The position numbers and the translations under genes are program-made. DNA of 64,000 nt from Mesobaculum littorinae (GTDB taxonomy: Bacteria; Pseudomonadota; Alphaproteobacteria; Rhodobacterales; Rhodobacteraceae), in the NCBI RefSeq assembly GCF_004011175.1, contig NZ_RQXX01000001.1, positions 496,001 through 560,000 on the forward strand, read 5' to 3'. This document shows positions 30,688 through 38,847 of the stretch, in pieces. Below the pieces are notes generated by a model. It did no database searches and had not been told where the DNA came from. It saw nothing but the letters and a program-made list of their open reading frames with translations. Position 1 is the stretch's first letter. Each line of letters begins with the position of its first letter.

Positions 30688-31746
30688 CTATATCCGGGGC
30701 AGAGCCTCGGCAATCCGGTCCGCCAGACGTCCGATGTCGTCGGGGTGCAGGTCCGGCGTCTCGAGGATCTGGGTCTTGCCCGTTTCGCCGCCGCCCTGCC
30801 GCTGGCGCCCGTAGCGGGGATCGTAGTGATGCACGATCAATTCCTCGGCCAGCATCGCGAAATCTTTGACCGCGATCAGGCCCTGCCAGCGGGCGACACG
30901 CTCGGCCCCCTGCAGGGGCTTCAGCGCCTCGATCAGCAAGGCCAGGCGATCGGGGCGGGCGATCAGGTCGGCATAGGCGTCCAGCAGGTAGCGCACGCGG
31001 GCCGGCACGGGGGCGGCAATCGCCAGGCGCGGCGCGGGGCGCATCGCGTGCCACAGCGCCGGCGGCACGATCAGCCCACCGATCTTCGACGATTCCGCTT
31101 CGATCACCACGGGGCGCGCGGGGTCGAGGCGCGCGACCTCGGCCGCAAGCTGCGATTCGAAGCCTTTCTGCGAGGGCTGCGCCTCCGCCCCCCATCCGCC
31201 CAGGATCGACCCGCGGTGCCGGGCGAGACCTTCGAGGTCGATCACCTGCACACCCCGGTCACGCAGCGCGGCCAGCACGTCGGTCTTTGCCGTGCCGGTA
31301 TTGCCGTCCAGCAGGACCACCCGCGACGCCAGCGGCGTGTCGTAAAGCAGGGTCTTCACCGCGCGGCGATAGCTGCGATAGCCGCCGTCGACCAGTTCGA
31401 CCCGCCAGCCGATCTGCGACAGGATCGACGCGAAGGACCCCGATCTCTGCCCGCCGCGCCAGCAATAGACCAGCGGCCGCCAGCCGCCGGACTTGTCGGC
31501 CAGCGGCCCCTCGATATGGGCCGCGGCGTTGCGGGCAACGAGGGCGGCGCCGATCTTGCGCGCCTTGAATGGAGCCTCCTGCGTGTAGATAGTCCCGACG
31601 CGTGCACGCTCGGCGTCCGACAGGACCGGCAGGCTGATCGCGCCGGGGATCCTGTCCTCGGCGTATTCCGACGGTGCGCGCACGTCGATGATCGTGTCGT
31701 AGTCCGGCGTCAGGAATTCGGAGAGGGATGAGAAGGTGCGGGCCAT
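30688..31746 (-). CDS. mnmH: tRNA 2-selenouridine synthase MnmH (SelU)
   Basis: MnmH replaces the sulfur of s2U34 in tRNA with selenium, using selenophosphate and a geranylated intermediate. The 352-residue protein has an N-terminal rhodanese domain (about 1-130) with catalytic Cys in LVYCWRGGQRSGSF. A P-loop domain with LLDGNTGTAKTDVL (about 143-156) follows, and GLARHRGSILGGWG and VVIEAESSKIGGL are family blocks. The partner selD lies 7 kb away (38848-41043) and mnmA, which makes its substrate, is at 7484-8629. Confidence 0.95.
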   Translation of the reverse strand: MARTFSSLSEFLTPDYDTIIDVRAPSEYAEDRIPGAISLPVLSDAERARVGTIYTQEAPFKARKIGAALVARNAAAHIEGPLADKSGGWRPLVYCWRGGQRSGSFASILSQIGWRVELVDGGYRSYRRAVKTLLYDTPLASRVVLLDGNTGTAKTDVLAALRDRGVQVIDLEGLARHRGSILGGWGAEAQPSQKGFESQLAAEVARLDPARPVVIEAESSKIGGLIVPPALWHAMRPAPRLAIAAPVPARVRYLLDAYADLIARPDRLALLIEALKPLQGAERVARWQGLIAVKDFAMLAEELIVHHYDPRYGRQRQGGGETGKTQILETPDLHPDDIGRLADRIAEALPRI

Positions 31747-31968
31747 TCTCGCTGTCTACCCCCGGCAGGCCGCGGGGGGAAGCGGGGCATTGAGCCGGGG
31801 GGACCGATCTGAGAAGACTGGTACGGCTGGCAGCGCCGTCGCTCTGTCCGCCGCTTGCGTGACTGGTCCGGCCCGCCGGATACCGCGCGCGCCACCCGTC
31901 CGATACCGCGGCCGACCCGGCGCGCGACTGCCCGAACGCCCTACCGCCCGACCGAAGGAGCCCCGCCC

Positions 31969-32061
31969 ATGCCCGTGTCACCAGCCCCACACCGCCTGAC
32001 GGTGTCCGCGCCATCGCCGATGCGCCCTGTCTGGCGCATCCGCGCAGGGGGCGGCCGGTGA
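31969..32061 (+). CDS. Candidate 30-residue leader peptide overlapping the DMT exporter start
   Basis: The 311-base gap between mnmH and the DMT exporter holds a short ORF with an ideal AAGGAG eight bases before ATG 31969. It encodes 30 residues beginning MPVSPAPHRL, basic and Pro-rich. Its TGA overlaps the exporter's GTG start as GTGA, so translation of the exporter could depend on this ORF. No family is recognised. The rest of the gap shows no gene. Confidence 0.45.
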   Translation: MPVSPAPHRLTVSAPSPMRPVWRIRAGGGR

Positions 32062-32978
32062 GCGCCCTCGACAGGCTCGGGCCCGAGGCGCGCGGCATCT
32101 TCTTCATGATCTGCGCGATGATCTCGATGAGCACGATGGACGCGACGGCCAAGCTTTTGTCGTCGCAGGTCGACACGGTGATGGTGCTCTGGGCGCGGTA
32201 CCTGGGGCAGACGCTTTTCGTGCTGGTGCTCGTCGGGCCGCGGCTGCGGCAGGTGGTGCGCACCCGCTATCCGAAACTGCAGTTCCTGCGGTCGGTCTTC
32301 GTGGTTTCGGCGACCACCTTCTTCTTTTTCGGGATCCGGTCGCTGGGGCTGGCCGAATCCACCGCGATCGTCGACCTGAACCCGGTTCTGGTGACGCTGG
32401 GCGCGGCACTTTTCCTGGGCGAGGGGATTGGGCTGCGCCGCCTCCTGGGGGTGCTGGCCGCGCTGGTCGGTGCGCTCATCGTGATCCGCCCTGGGTCCGA
32501 GGTGTTCCAACCCGCCTCGATCCTGCCGCTCTGCGCCGCGTTCTCCTTCGCGGGCTATGCGCTGGTCACCCGCTTCGTGGGGCTGGACGAGGATGTCTGG
32601 ACGTCGCTTTTCTATTCGGCGCTGTTCGGGACGTTGATCCTGACGGTGGCGGTGCCCTTCTTCTGGACGCCACCCGGGTTTGCGGCGGCCTGCGGCATGG
32701 TGCTGATCGGCGGGATCGGGCTGACCGGCCAGATGTTCCTGATCCGCGCCTACTCGGCCGCCGAAGCCGGGCTGATCGCACCGTTCTCCTACGTGCAGGT
32801 GCTGGCAGCGGCGTTCTGGGGCGTCGTGCTGTTCGGCGATTTCCCGGATGCGGCGACCTGGGTGGGCATGGTTGTGATCGTGGGGTCCGGGATCTATATC
32901 TGGCACCGCGAAACCCGGGCGGCGCGCGATCTCGTCGCCCAGAAGGCACGGGCGGATGCCGAAGCAACGCAATTCTAG
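32058..32978 (+). CDS. DMT-superfamily (EamA) transporter
   Basis: A 306-residue inner-membrane protein with ten predicted helices in two EamA repeats (about 12-140 and 155-290). Family phrases include FMICAMISMSTMDATAKLL, STAIVDLNPVLVTLGAALFLGE and the second-repeat FSYVQVLAAAFWGVVLFGD. Such proteins export metabolites such as amino acids; the substrate cannot be read here. The start is GTG 32058, overlapping a 30-residue ORF. The end overlaps the following acyltransferase by 23 bases. Confidence 0.9.
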   Translation: MSALDRLGPEARGIFFMICAMISMSTMDATAKLLSSQVDTVMVLWARYLGQTLFVLVLVGPRLRQVVRTRYPKLQFLRSVFVVSATTFFFFGIRSLGLAESTAIVDLNPVLVTLGAALFLGEGIGLRRLLGVLAALVGALIVIRPGSEVFQPASILPLCAAFSFAGYALVTRFVGLDEDVWTSLFYSALFGTLILTVAVPFFWTPPGFAAACGMVLIGGIGLTGQMFLIRAYSAAEAGLIAPFSYVQVLAAAFWGVVLFGDFPDAATWVGMVVIVGSGIYIWHRETRAARDLVAQKARADAEATQF

Positions 32979-33903
32979 GACCGATTACCTGACCGACCTG
33001 GTGGCGCGCGGGCTTCTGCGCGCGGTCATGCTGCTGCCCTACGGCGCGCGGGTGCGCACCATGGGCTGGTTGGCCGCGCATGTCCTGGCCCCCGCGGCGG
33101 GCTGGCGTAAACGCATCCGTGCGAACCTGTCCCATGTCCTGCCGGATCTGCCGCGGGACGAGGTGCGGCGCCTGACCCGCGCCGTGCCCGACAACGTGGG
33201 CCGCACGCTGATCGAGGTCTATTCAGGCCCCGAGCTGGCCGCCCGCGCCCGCGTCACACCGCTGAGCGGCCCGGGGCTGCCCGCGCTCGATGCTGCACTG
33301 GCCGCGGGGCGGCCGGTGCTTGTTGTTACCGCCCATACCGGAAACTTCGCCGCCTTGCGTCCTGCGCTTGAAACGCGGGGGCTGAAGATCGCCGCGCTTT
33401 ATCGGCCGATGGAGATTGCGCAGTTCAACCGGCACTACCGCGACGCGCTTGCGGGGATGGGCGAGCCGCTGTTTCCGACCACCCGCAAGGGGCTTGCCGG
33501 GTTCCTCAAGCACCTGAGGTCGGGCGGCGCGGGGTTCGTCCTGACGGATATCCACGCGGCGGGCGGGGCGCGTCTCGATTTCTTCGGCAAGCCCGCGCCG
33601 TCACCCCTGTCGGCGGCAAAATGGGCGCTGCAATACGATGCGCTGATGCTGCCGGTGTTCTCGCGTCGGTTGCCGGACGGTCTGTCCTTCGAAATGCGGG
33701 TCGATGCGCCGATCGCACCCGCCACACCCGAAGAGATGACCGCCGAGGTCAATCGCCGTCTTGAGGCCTTTGTGCGGCAGGACCTGGCACAGTGGTTCTG
33801 GATCCATCGCCGCTGGAAGCCCGAGCGCCACGCCCGCCCCGACTCCGCAGCTGGCCCCGCAACCGCCCCCGCAGCTCGCCGCGCAGGCCGCGACGACGTC
33901 TGA
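32956..33903 (+). CDS. LpxL/HtrB-family lysophospholipid or lauroyl acyltransferase
   Basis: A 315-residue acyltransferase of the lipid A late-acyl family. After an N-terminal membrane-associated segment it has the catalytic HX4D/E-type block VTAHTGNFAALRPALE (near 115-125), ALYRPMEIAQFN, and the C-terminal signature DLAQWFWIHRRWKPE. It probably adds a secondary acyl chain to lipid A or acylates another lipid at the inner membrane. It overlaps the DMT gene by 23 bases. The final 25 residues are Ala/Pro/Arg-rich and variable. Confidence 0.88.
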   Translation: MPKQRNSRTDYLTDLVARGLLRAVMLLPYGARVRTMGWLAAHVLAPAAGWRKRIRANLSHVLPDLPRDEVRRLTRAVPDNVGRTLIEVYSGPELAARARVTPLSGPGLPALDAALAAGRPVLVVTAHTGNFAALRPALETRGLKIAALYRPMEIAQFNRHYRDALAGMGEPLFPTTRKGLAGFLKHLRSGGAGFVLTDIHAAGGARLDFFGKPAPSPLSAAKWALQYDALMLPVFSRRLPDGLSFEMRVDAPIAPATPEEMTAEVNRRLEAFVRQDLAQWFWIHRRWKPERHARPDSAAGPATAPAARRAGRDDV

Positions 33904-34042
33904 GCGCCTGTGCGCGCGACCGGCGGGCAACCGGTGTCCTTCCTCCGTGCGCGGCATTGCCACCCCTGCGGCACCGCGGCCCCTTTCCGGCGGCGGGCGG
34001 GGTGCTAGGGTCCTCGTCACGCCCCTGATCCGCGGAGCCGCC

Positions 34043-34696
34043 ATGCTGGTCGTCGACGACATCCGAAAGTCCTTTCCCGGCGCCGAGGCTCCGGTGGACG
34101 TGCTGCGCGGGGTCAGCCTGAGGCTTGACCGGGGCGAGACGCTGGCGCTGGTCGGGGAAAGCGGATCGGGGAAAAGCACGCTGCTACACCTCGTCGCCGG
34201 GCTCGACCGGGTGGACGCGGGGCGGATCGCGATCGACGGCGCCGATCTTGCGCAGATGGGCGACGCGGGGCGTGCGCGGCTGCGCCGTTCGGCCGTGGGG
34301 CTGGTCTTTCAGCAGTTCAACCTTATCCCGTCGCTCAAGGTGGCCGACAACATCGCCTTTCAGGCGCGGCTGGCCGGGCGGCACGACACCGCCTGGACCG
34401 CCGAGTTGACCGAGCGGCTGGGCCTCACCGCCCACACTGCGAAATACCCCGAGGAGCTTTCCGGCGGGCAACAGCAACGGGTGGCGATCGGGCGCACGCT
34501 GGCGGCGCGTCCTGCGCTGGTGCTGGCGGACGAGCCGACCGGCAACCTCGATTCCGATACCGGCGCGCGGGTGCTGGCGCTGATGCTCGACCTCGTGGCC
34601 GAGACGGAGGCGGGGCTCTTGATGGTCACGCACTCCGAGCGCGTCGCTTCGGCCATGGGGCGGCGTGTCACGCTCGAGGCGGGGCAGGCGATATGA
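34043..34696 (+). CDS. ABC transporter ATP-binding protein (LolD/AttE-like)
   Basis: A 217-residue ABC ATPase of the MacB/LolD group. Walker A is GESGSGKST (about 38-46), Q-loop VFQQFNLIPSL, signature ELSGGQQQRVAIGR, Walker B LVLADEPTGNLDSDTG and switch His in VTHSERVA. ATG 34043 begins the family sequence MLVVDDIRKSF. The stop overlaps the permease start (ATGA). With the permease and the AttH-like protein it forms an AttEFGH-like export or lipoprotein-handling system; the cargo is unknown. Confidence 0.93.
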   Translation: MLVVDDIRKSFPGAEAPVDVLRGVSLRLDRGETLALVGESGSGKSTLLHLVAGLDRVDAGRIAIDGADLAQMGDAGRARLRRSAVGLVFQQFNLIPSLKVADNIAFQARLAGRHDTAWTAELTERLGLTAHTAKYPEELSGGQQQRVAIGRTLAARPALVLADEPTGNLDSDTGARVLALMLDLVAETEAGLLMVTHSERVASAMGRRVTLEAGQAI

Positions 34697-37260
34697 ACCG
34701 CGCCGCCCTGATGGCGCTGGTGTCGCACTGGCGGCGCCGGCCGCTACAGCTGCTGACGCTGGTTCTGGGGCTGGCCACGGCGACGGCGCTCTGGTCCGGC
34801 GTGCAGGCGATCAATGCCGAGGCGCGCGACAGCTACGATGCCGCGGCGCAGACCGTCGCCGGAGCCGGCGCGGCGCGGCTGGTCGCCCGTGGCGGGCAGG
34901 GCATCACCCGCGAGGATTTCGCCGTCCTGCGCCGCGCGGGCTGGCCGGTGACCCCGGTGATCGAGGGCAGGATCGACACCCCCGCGGGGCCAATGCGGGT
35001 AACCGGGATCGATCCCTTCACGCTTGGCCCGGGAATGCTGGGCGGTGCGGAGAGCTCCGAGGCGACCGAGATCGCCTATGATCCAGCGTTCCTGACCCCT
35101 CCGGGCCTGATCCTCGCCGCGCCCGAGACGGCGCGTGCGCTGGAGGGCGGGACCGGCGAGGGCACGGCCTCCTCGGACGCCACCCCCGACAAGGTGCTGC
35201 GGGAAGCAGAGGGCCCTGAGCGCGCGGAGCTGCCGCCGGTGCGCGCGGTCGCGGGGCTGGCGCCGGGCACGCTGGTCGTCGACCTTTCGGTCGCCGCCCG
35301 GCTTTTGGGAAACGCCGCGCCCACCGCTCTGATCCTGACGGGGCCGGTTCCTGACTTGGAAGACCACGCTGACGACGACCGGGGCGCGATCGGTGGCCCG
35401 ATCGGGGGGCGTAACGGGGAGCCGGTCGGCGGGCCTGGCGGGGACACATTAGCGGATCTGGCGCCCGGTCTGCGGCTGCAGACGCCGCAGGGGAACGCGG
35501 ACATCTCGCGCCTGACCGACAGCTTTCACCTCAACCTCACGGCCTTCGGGCTGCTGGCGTTTGCCGTGGGGCTGTTCATCGTGCGTGGCGCGGTTGGCTT
35601 GGCGTTCGAGCAGCGACGCGGGGTGTTTCGCACCTTGCGCGCGCTGGGTCTGCCGTTGCGCCGCCTTTTGGTCCTGCTGCTGGCCGAGCTTCTGATCCTC
35701 GCGGTCTTCGCGGGACTTCTGGGCGTGGCGCTGGGCTGGCTTCTGGCCTCGGCGCTGCTGCCAGACGTGGCCGCCACGCTGCGCGGGCTTTACGGGGCCG
35801 AGGTGGCGGGCACGCTGACCCTGTCGCCCGCGTGGTGGCTGTCGGGCCTCGGGGTGGCGGTGGCAGGCACGCTCTTGGCGGCGGGCGCCTCGCTCTGGCA
35901 GGTGGCGCGGCTGCCGGTTCTGGCACCCGCCCAGCCGCGCGCCTGGGCGATGGCCGGCGTGCGGGGGGCGTGGCTGCAGGCGGCGGGGGCCCTGGCGCTT
36001 CTCGTCCTGGCGCTGGGCCTTGGCCTCTGGGGGCGCGGACTGGTCGCGGGGTTCGCGATGCTGGGGGCGCTGATGCTGGGGGCGGCGCTGTGCCTGCCGC
36101 TGATCCTCCGCGGTGCGCTGCGGCTGGGCGCGCGAGGGGCCCGGGGGCCCGTGGCGCAGTGGTTCTGGGCGGACACGGGCCAGCAGGTGCCGGGGCTCAG
36201 CCTCGCGCTCATGGCATTGCTTCTGGCTCTGGCGGCCAATATCGGCGTGGGCACGATGGTGGCGAGTTTCCGGCTGACCTTCACCGGATGGCTCGACCAG
36301 CGGCTGGCGGCCGAACTCTACGTGTCGTCCACCGATCCTGCCGAGGCCGGGGCAATGCGCGACTGGCTCGCTCCGCGCACGCGGGCGATCCTGCCCATCG
36401 TCAGCACCGGGGTGACGCTGGGCGGCCGCCCGGGCGAGCTTTACGGGGTGGCCGATGATGCCACCTATCGCGACAACTGGCCGATCCTGACGGGCTTGTC
36501 CGACCTCTGGGACCAGGTGGCCGCGGGGCAGGGGGTGGTCATCAACGAACAGCTTTCGCGTGCGCAGGAGCTGGCCCCCGGCGATACCCTGCCTGTGGCG
36601 GGAGAGGACTGGCAGGTCGCGGGCGTCTACAGCGACTATGGCAACCCCTTGCCGCAGGTGCTGATGGGGATGGACGCATTCGCCACACGCTACCCCGATA
36701 TCACGCCCGCGCGGTTCGGCCTGCGCCTGCCGCCGGGGGATGCACCAGCCCTCGCCGACGCGCTGCGGGACCGCTACGGGTCGGGGGTCGAGATCGTCGA
36801 CCAGCGTGCGCTGAAGGCCGAGTCGCTGCGGATCTTCGAGCGGACCTTTACCGTGACGGGCGCGCTCAACGTGCTTACCCTGTCGGTTGCGGGCTTCGCG
36901 ATCCTGACGTCGCTGCTGACGCTCGCGGGCATGCGCCTGCCGCAGCTGGCCCCTGTCTGGGCGCTGGGTCTGACCCGGCGGCGGCTTGCGATGCTGGAGC
37001 TTGGGCGCGCGGTGATGCTGGCGGCGCTGACCGCGCTGGCCGCGTTGCCGCTGGGCCTTGCCTTGGCCTATGTCCTGCTGGCCGTTATCAATGTCGAGGC
37101 GTTCGGATGGCGCCTGCCGATGCACCTCTTCCCGCTCGACTGGCTGCGCCTTTTCGCGCTGGCCTGCCTGGCCGGCGCGGTGGCGAGCCTCTGGCCCGCG
37201 CGGCGGATCGCCACCCTGCCGCCCGGAGAGCTGCTGAAGGTGTTTGCCAGTGAGCGTTGA
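34693..37260 (+). CDS. ABC transporter permease, FtsX-like, duplicated
   Basis: An 855-residue inner-membrane permease with an N-terminal helix and a large periplasmic domain (about 40-270). A first FtsX-like helical block follows (about 275-440: GLLAFAVGLFIVRGAVGLAFEQRRGVFRTLRALGLP), then further helices, a second periplasmic domain, and a second FtsX block (about 715-850). The periplasmic loop near 225-250 is Gly/Pro/Asp-rich. The order ATPase-permease-AttH resembles the Agrobacterium attEFGH genes. The start overlaps the ATPase stop and the end overlaps attH, so all three are coupled. Confidence 0.9.
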   Translation: MNRAALMALVSHWRRRPLQLLTLVLGLATATALWSGVQAINAEARDSYDAAAQTVAGAGAARLVARGGQGITREDFAVLRRAGWPVTPVIEGRIDTPAGPMRVTGIDPFTLGPGMLGGAESSEATEIAYDPAFLTPPGLILAAPETARALEGGTGEGTASSDATPDKVLREAEGPERAELPPVRAVAGLAPGTLVVDLSVAARLLGNAAPTALILTGPVPDLEDHADDDRGAIGGPIGGRNGEPVGGPGGDTLADLAPGLRLQTPQGNADISRLTDSFHLNLTAFGLLAFAVGLFIVRGAVGLAFEQRRGVFRTLRALGLPLRRLLVLLLAELLILAVFAGLLGVALGWLLASALLPDVAATLRGLYGAEVAGTLTLSPAWWLSGLGVAVAGTLLAAGASLWQVARLPVLAPAQPRAWAMAGVRGAWLQAAGALALLVLALGLGLWGRGLVAGFAMLGALMLGAALCLPLILRGALRLGARGARGPVAQWFWADTGQQVPGLSLALMALLLALAANIGVGTMVASFRLTFTGWLDQRLAAELYVSSTDPAEAGAMRDWLAPRTRAILPIVSTGVTLGGRPGELYGVADDATYRDNWPILTGLSDLWDQVAAGQGVVINEQLSRAQELAPGDTLPVAGEDWQVAGVYSDYGNPLPQVLMGMDAFATRYPDITPARFGLRLPPGDAPALADALRDRYGSGVEIVDQRALKAESLRIFERTFTVTGALNVLTLSVAGFAILTSLLTLAGMRLPQLAPVWALGLTRRRLAMLELGRAVMLAALTALAALPLGLALAYVLLAVINVEAFGWRLPMHLFPLDWLRLFALACLAGAVASLWPARRIATLPPGELLKVFASER

Positions 37261-38305
37261 CCGCCGCCTTGTCCTGACGGGCCTGCTGACGCTTCCGGTC
37301 ACGGCGCGGGCGCAGGGTTTTGCCGGGCTCGGCACCGGGGCGAGGGGGTACGCCATGCCGCGCCCCGGGCCCTTCGACTTTCCCGCCGACCACGGGCCAC
37401 ACCCCGAGTTCCGGATCGAGTGGTGGTACGTCACCGCCAACCTGCGCGACGCCGCGGGGCGCGACTGCGGCGTGCAATGGACGCTCTTCCGCTCGGCCCT
37501 CGCGCCGCCGGGGGCGGGGCCCGAGGGGCCGTGGGCCGCGCAGCAGGCCTGGATGGGCCACGCCGCGGTGACGACGCCCGAGGTCCATCTTTCTGCCGAG
37601 AGGCTGGCGCGTGGCGGCACCGGGCAGGCGGGCGCGTCGGTTCAGCCCTTCGGCGCCTGGATCGACGACTGGCGGCTGACCGGGCCCACGCCCGATCGGG
37701 TCGAGATGGTGGCGCGCGGCGACGCGTTCTCTTACGCCCTGACGCTTGCCGCCGACGGCCCGGTGGTGCCGCAGGGCGAGGGCGGCTATTCGGTGAAGTC
37801 CGCCGCCGGGCAGGCCAGTCGCTATTACTCGCAGCCCTTCTACCGGGCCGAGGGGCAGCTGCGTCTGGGCGACGCGGCGGTGCAGCAGGTATCGGGCACC
37901 GCGTGGCTGGACAGGGAGTGGTCGTCGCAACCCCTGGCCGAGGATCAGTCGGGCTGGGACTGGTTTTCGCTGAACTTCGACAGCGGCGAGAAGTTGATGG
38001 CCTTCCGCCTGCGCGGGGAGGGGGCGCCCTTTGTCTCGGCCACGTGGATCGCGGCCGACGGTACGCCCACCCCCTATGGCGGCACGGCCCTGCGGATCGC
38101 CCCGCTACGCGAGGCGGCGGTGGCCGGACGGCAGGTGCCGGTTGCATGGTCGCTGGCCCTGCCGGAAAAGGGGGTCGACATCCGGGTCGAGGCGGTGAAC
38201 GACGCGGCCTGGATGACGACGGCCGTAGCCTACTGGGAAGGCCCGATGCGGATTAGCGGCAGCCATGGCGGCCGGGGCTATCTGGAGATGACGGGATATG
38301 ACTGA
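37250..38305 (+). CDS. AttH/CrtC-like lipocalin-fold protein
   Basis: A 351-residue secreted protein of the CrtC/AttH family (related to carotenoid 1,2-hydratase, but in this context an ABC-transporter partner). The N-terminus DRRLVLTGLLTLPVTARAQG is a signal peptide with twin Arg, so Tat export is possible. Conserved family residues include FPADHGPHPEFRIEWWYVTANL, GRDCGVQWTLFR, ASRYYSQPFY, and GTAWLDREWSSQPL, QSGWDWFSL. GTG 37250 overlaps the permease end. No carotenoid genes are near, supporting a transport role. Confidence 0.87.
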   Translation: MSVDRRLVLTGLLTLPVTARAQGFAGLGTGARGYAMPRPGPFDFPADHGPHPEFRIEWWYVTANLRDAAGRDCGVQWTLFRSALAPPGAGPEGPWAAQQAWMGHAAVTTPEVHLSAERLARGGTGQAGASVQPFGAWIDDWRLTGPTPDRVEMVARGDAFSYALTLAADGPVVPQGEGGYSVKSAAGQASRYYSQPFYRAEGQLRLGDAAVQQVSGTAWLDREWSSQPLAEDQSGWDWFSLNFDSGEKLMAFRLRGEGAPFVSATWIAADGTPTPYGGTALRIAPLREAAVAGRQVPVAWSLALPEKGVDIRVEAVNDAAWMTTAVAYWEGPMRISGSHGGRGYLEMTGYD

Positions 38306-38843
38306 TCTTGCCGGCCACTTCGCGACCGCGTGGCGGATGCTGGACGAAGGCGCGGCAGACCCGCATGCCCCCGCGCATCTGCTGACGCTCGCCACCAATG
38401 GCGCCGGGTTCCCTGAGGCACGGATGGTCGCGCTGCGCGGCGCCGACCGCGCGGCCGGGGTGATCGAGATCGAAACCGACGCGGCCACGGCCAAGGTCGC
38501 CCAGCTGCTGGCAGATCCGCGCGCCACCGCGCTGGCGTGGGATCCGGCCCGGTCGGTGCAGCTCCGCCTGCGGCTGCGGGTAACGGTCGTGACCGGTCCC
38601 GACCTTCACGCGCGGTGGGAGGCGATGCCCGCGCACCGGCGGCTGAACTATGGCGGCGCGCCGCCGCCCGGCACGCCGCTGCCGGAGCCCGAGGCCTACG
38701 CGAAACACCCTGAGCGGGCGCGTCTGGCGCTGCTGCGCGGGCAGGTTGAAGAGCTCGAGCTGCTGGACCTGTCGGGGGAGATGCACCTGCGGGCGCTCTG
38801 GCGCGCCGAAGACGGCTTTGCCGGCGGCTGGATCGCCCCCTAG
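38298..38843 (+). CDS. Pyridoxamine 5'-phosphate oxidase-like FMN protein (Alr4036 type)
   Basis: A 181-residue split-barrel flavin protein resembling the Alr4036 branch of the pyridoxamine-phosphate oxidase family. Indicators are LLTLATNGAGFPEARMVALRGADRAAGVIEIETD, a run corresponding to the FMN-contact strand, and VQLRLRLRVTVVTGPD followed by W and RRLNYG. It lacks the full PdxH signature, so it is probably not the PLP-synthesis enzyme itself. It overlaps attH by eight bases and precedes the SelD fusion by four bases. Confidence 0.75.
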   Translation: MTDLAGHFATAWRMLDEGAADPHAPAHLLTLATNGAGFPEARMVALRGADRAAGVIEIETDAATAKVAQLLADPRATALAWDPARSVQLRLRLRVTVVTGPDLHARWEAMPAHRRLNYGGAPPPGTPLPEPEAYAKHPERARLALLRGQVEELELLDLSGEMHLRALWRAEDGFAGGWIAP

Positions 38844-38847
38844 CCCC

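Noticed and set aside
31736-31999. 87-residue plus-strand ORF beside mnmH
   Set aside because: Low-complexity Arg/Pro composition, overlaps the mnmH start region and has no ribosome site; the 30-residue ORF at 31969 is the better candidate.
35449-37620. 723-codon minus-strand ORF opposite the ABC permease
   Set aside because: Arg/Gln/His/Pro-rich composition of an antisense shadow; the permease frame has clear helices and family features.
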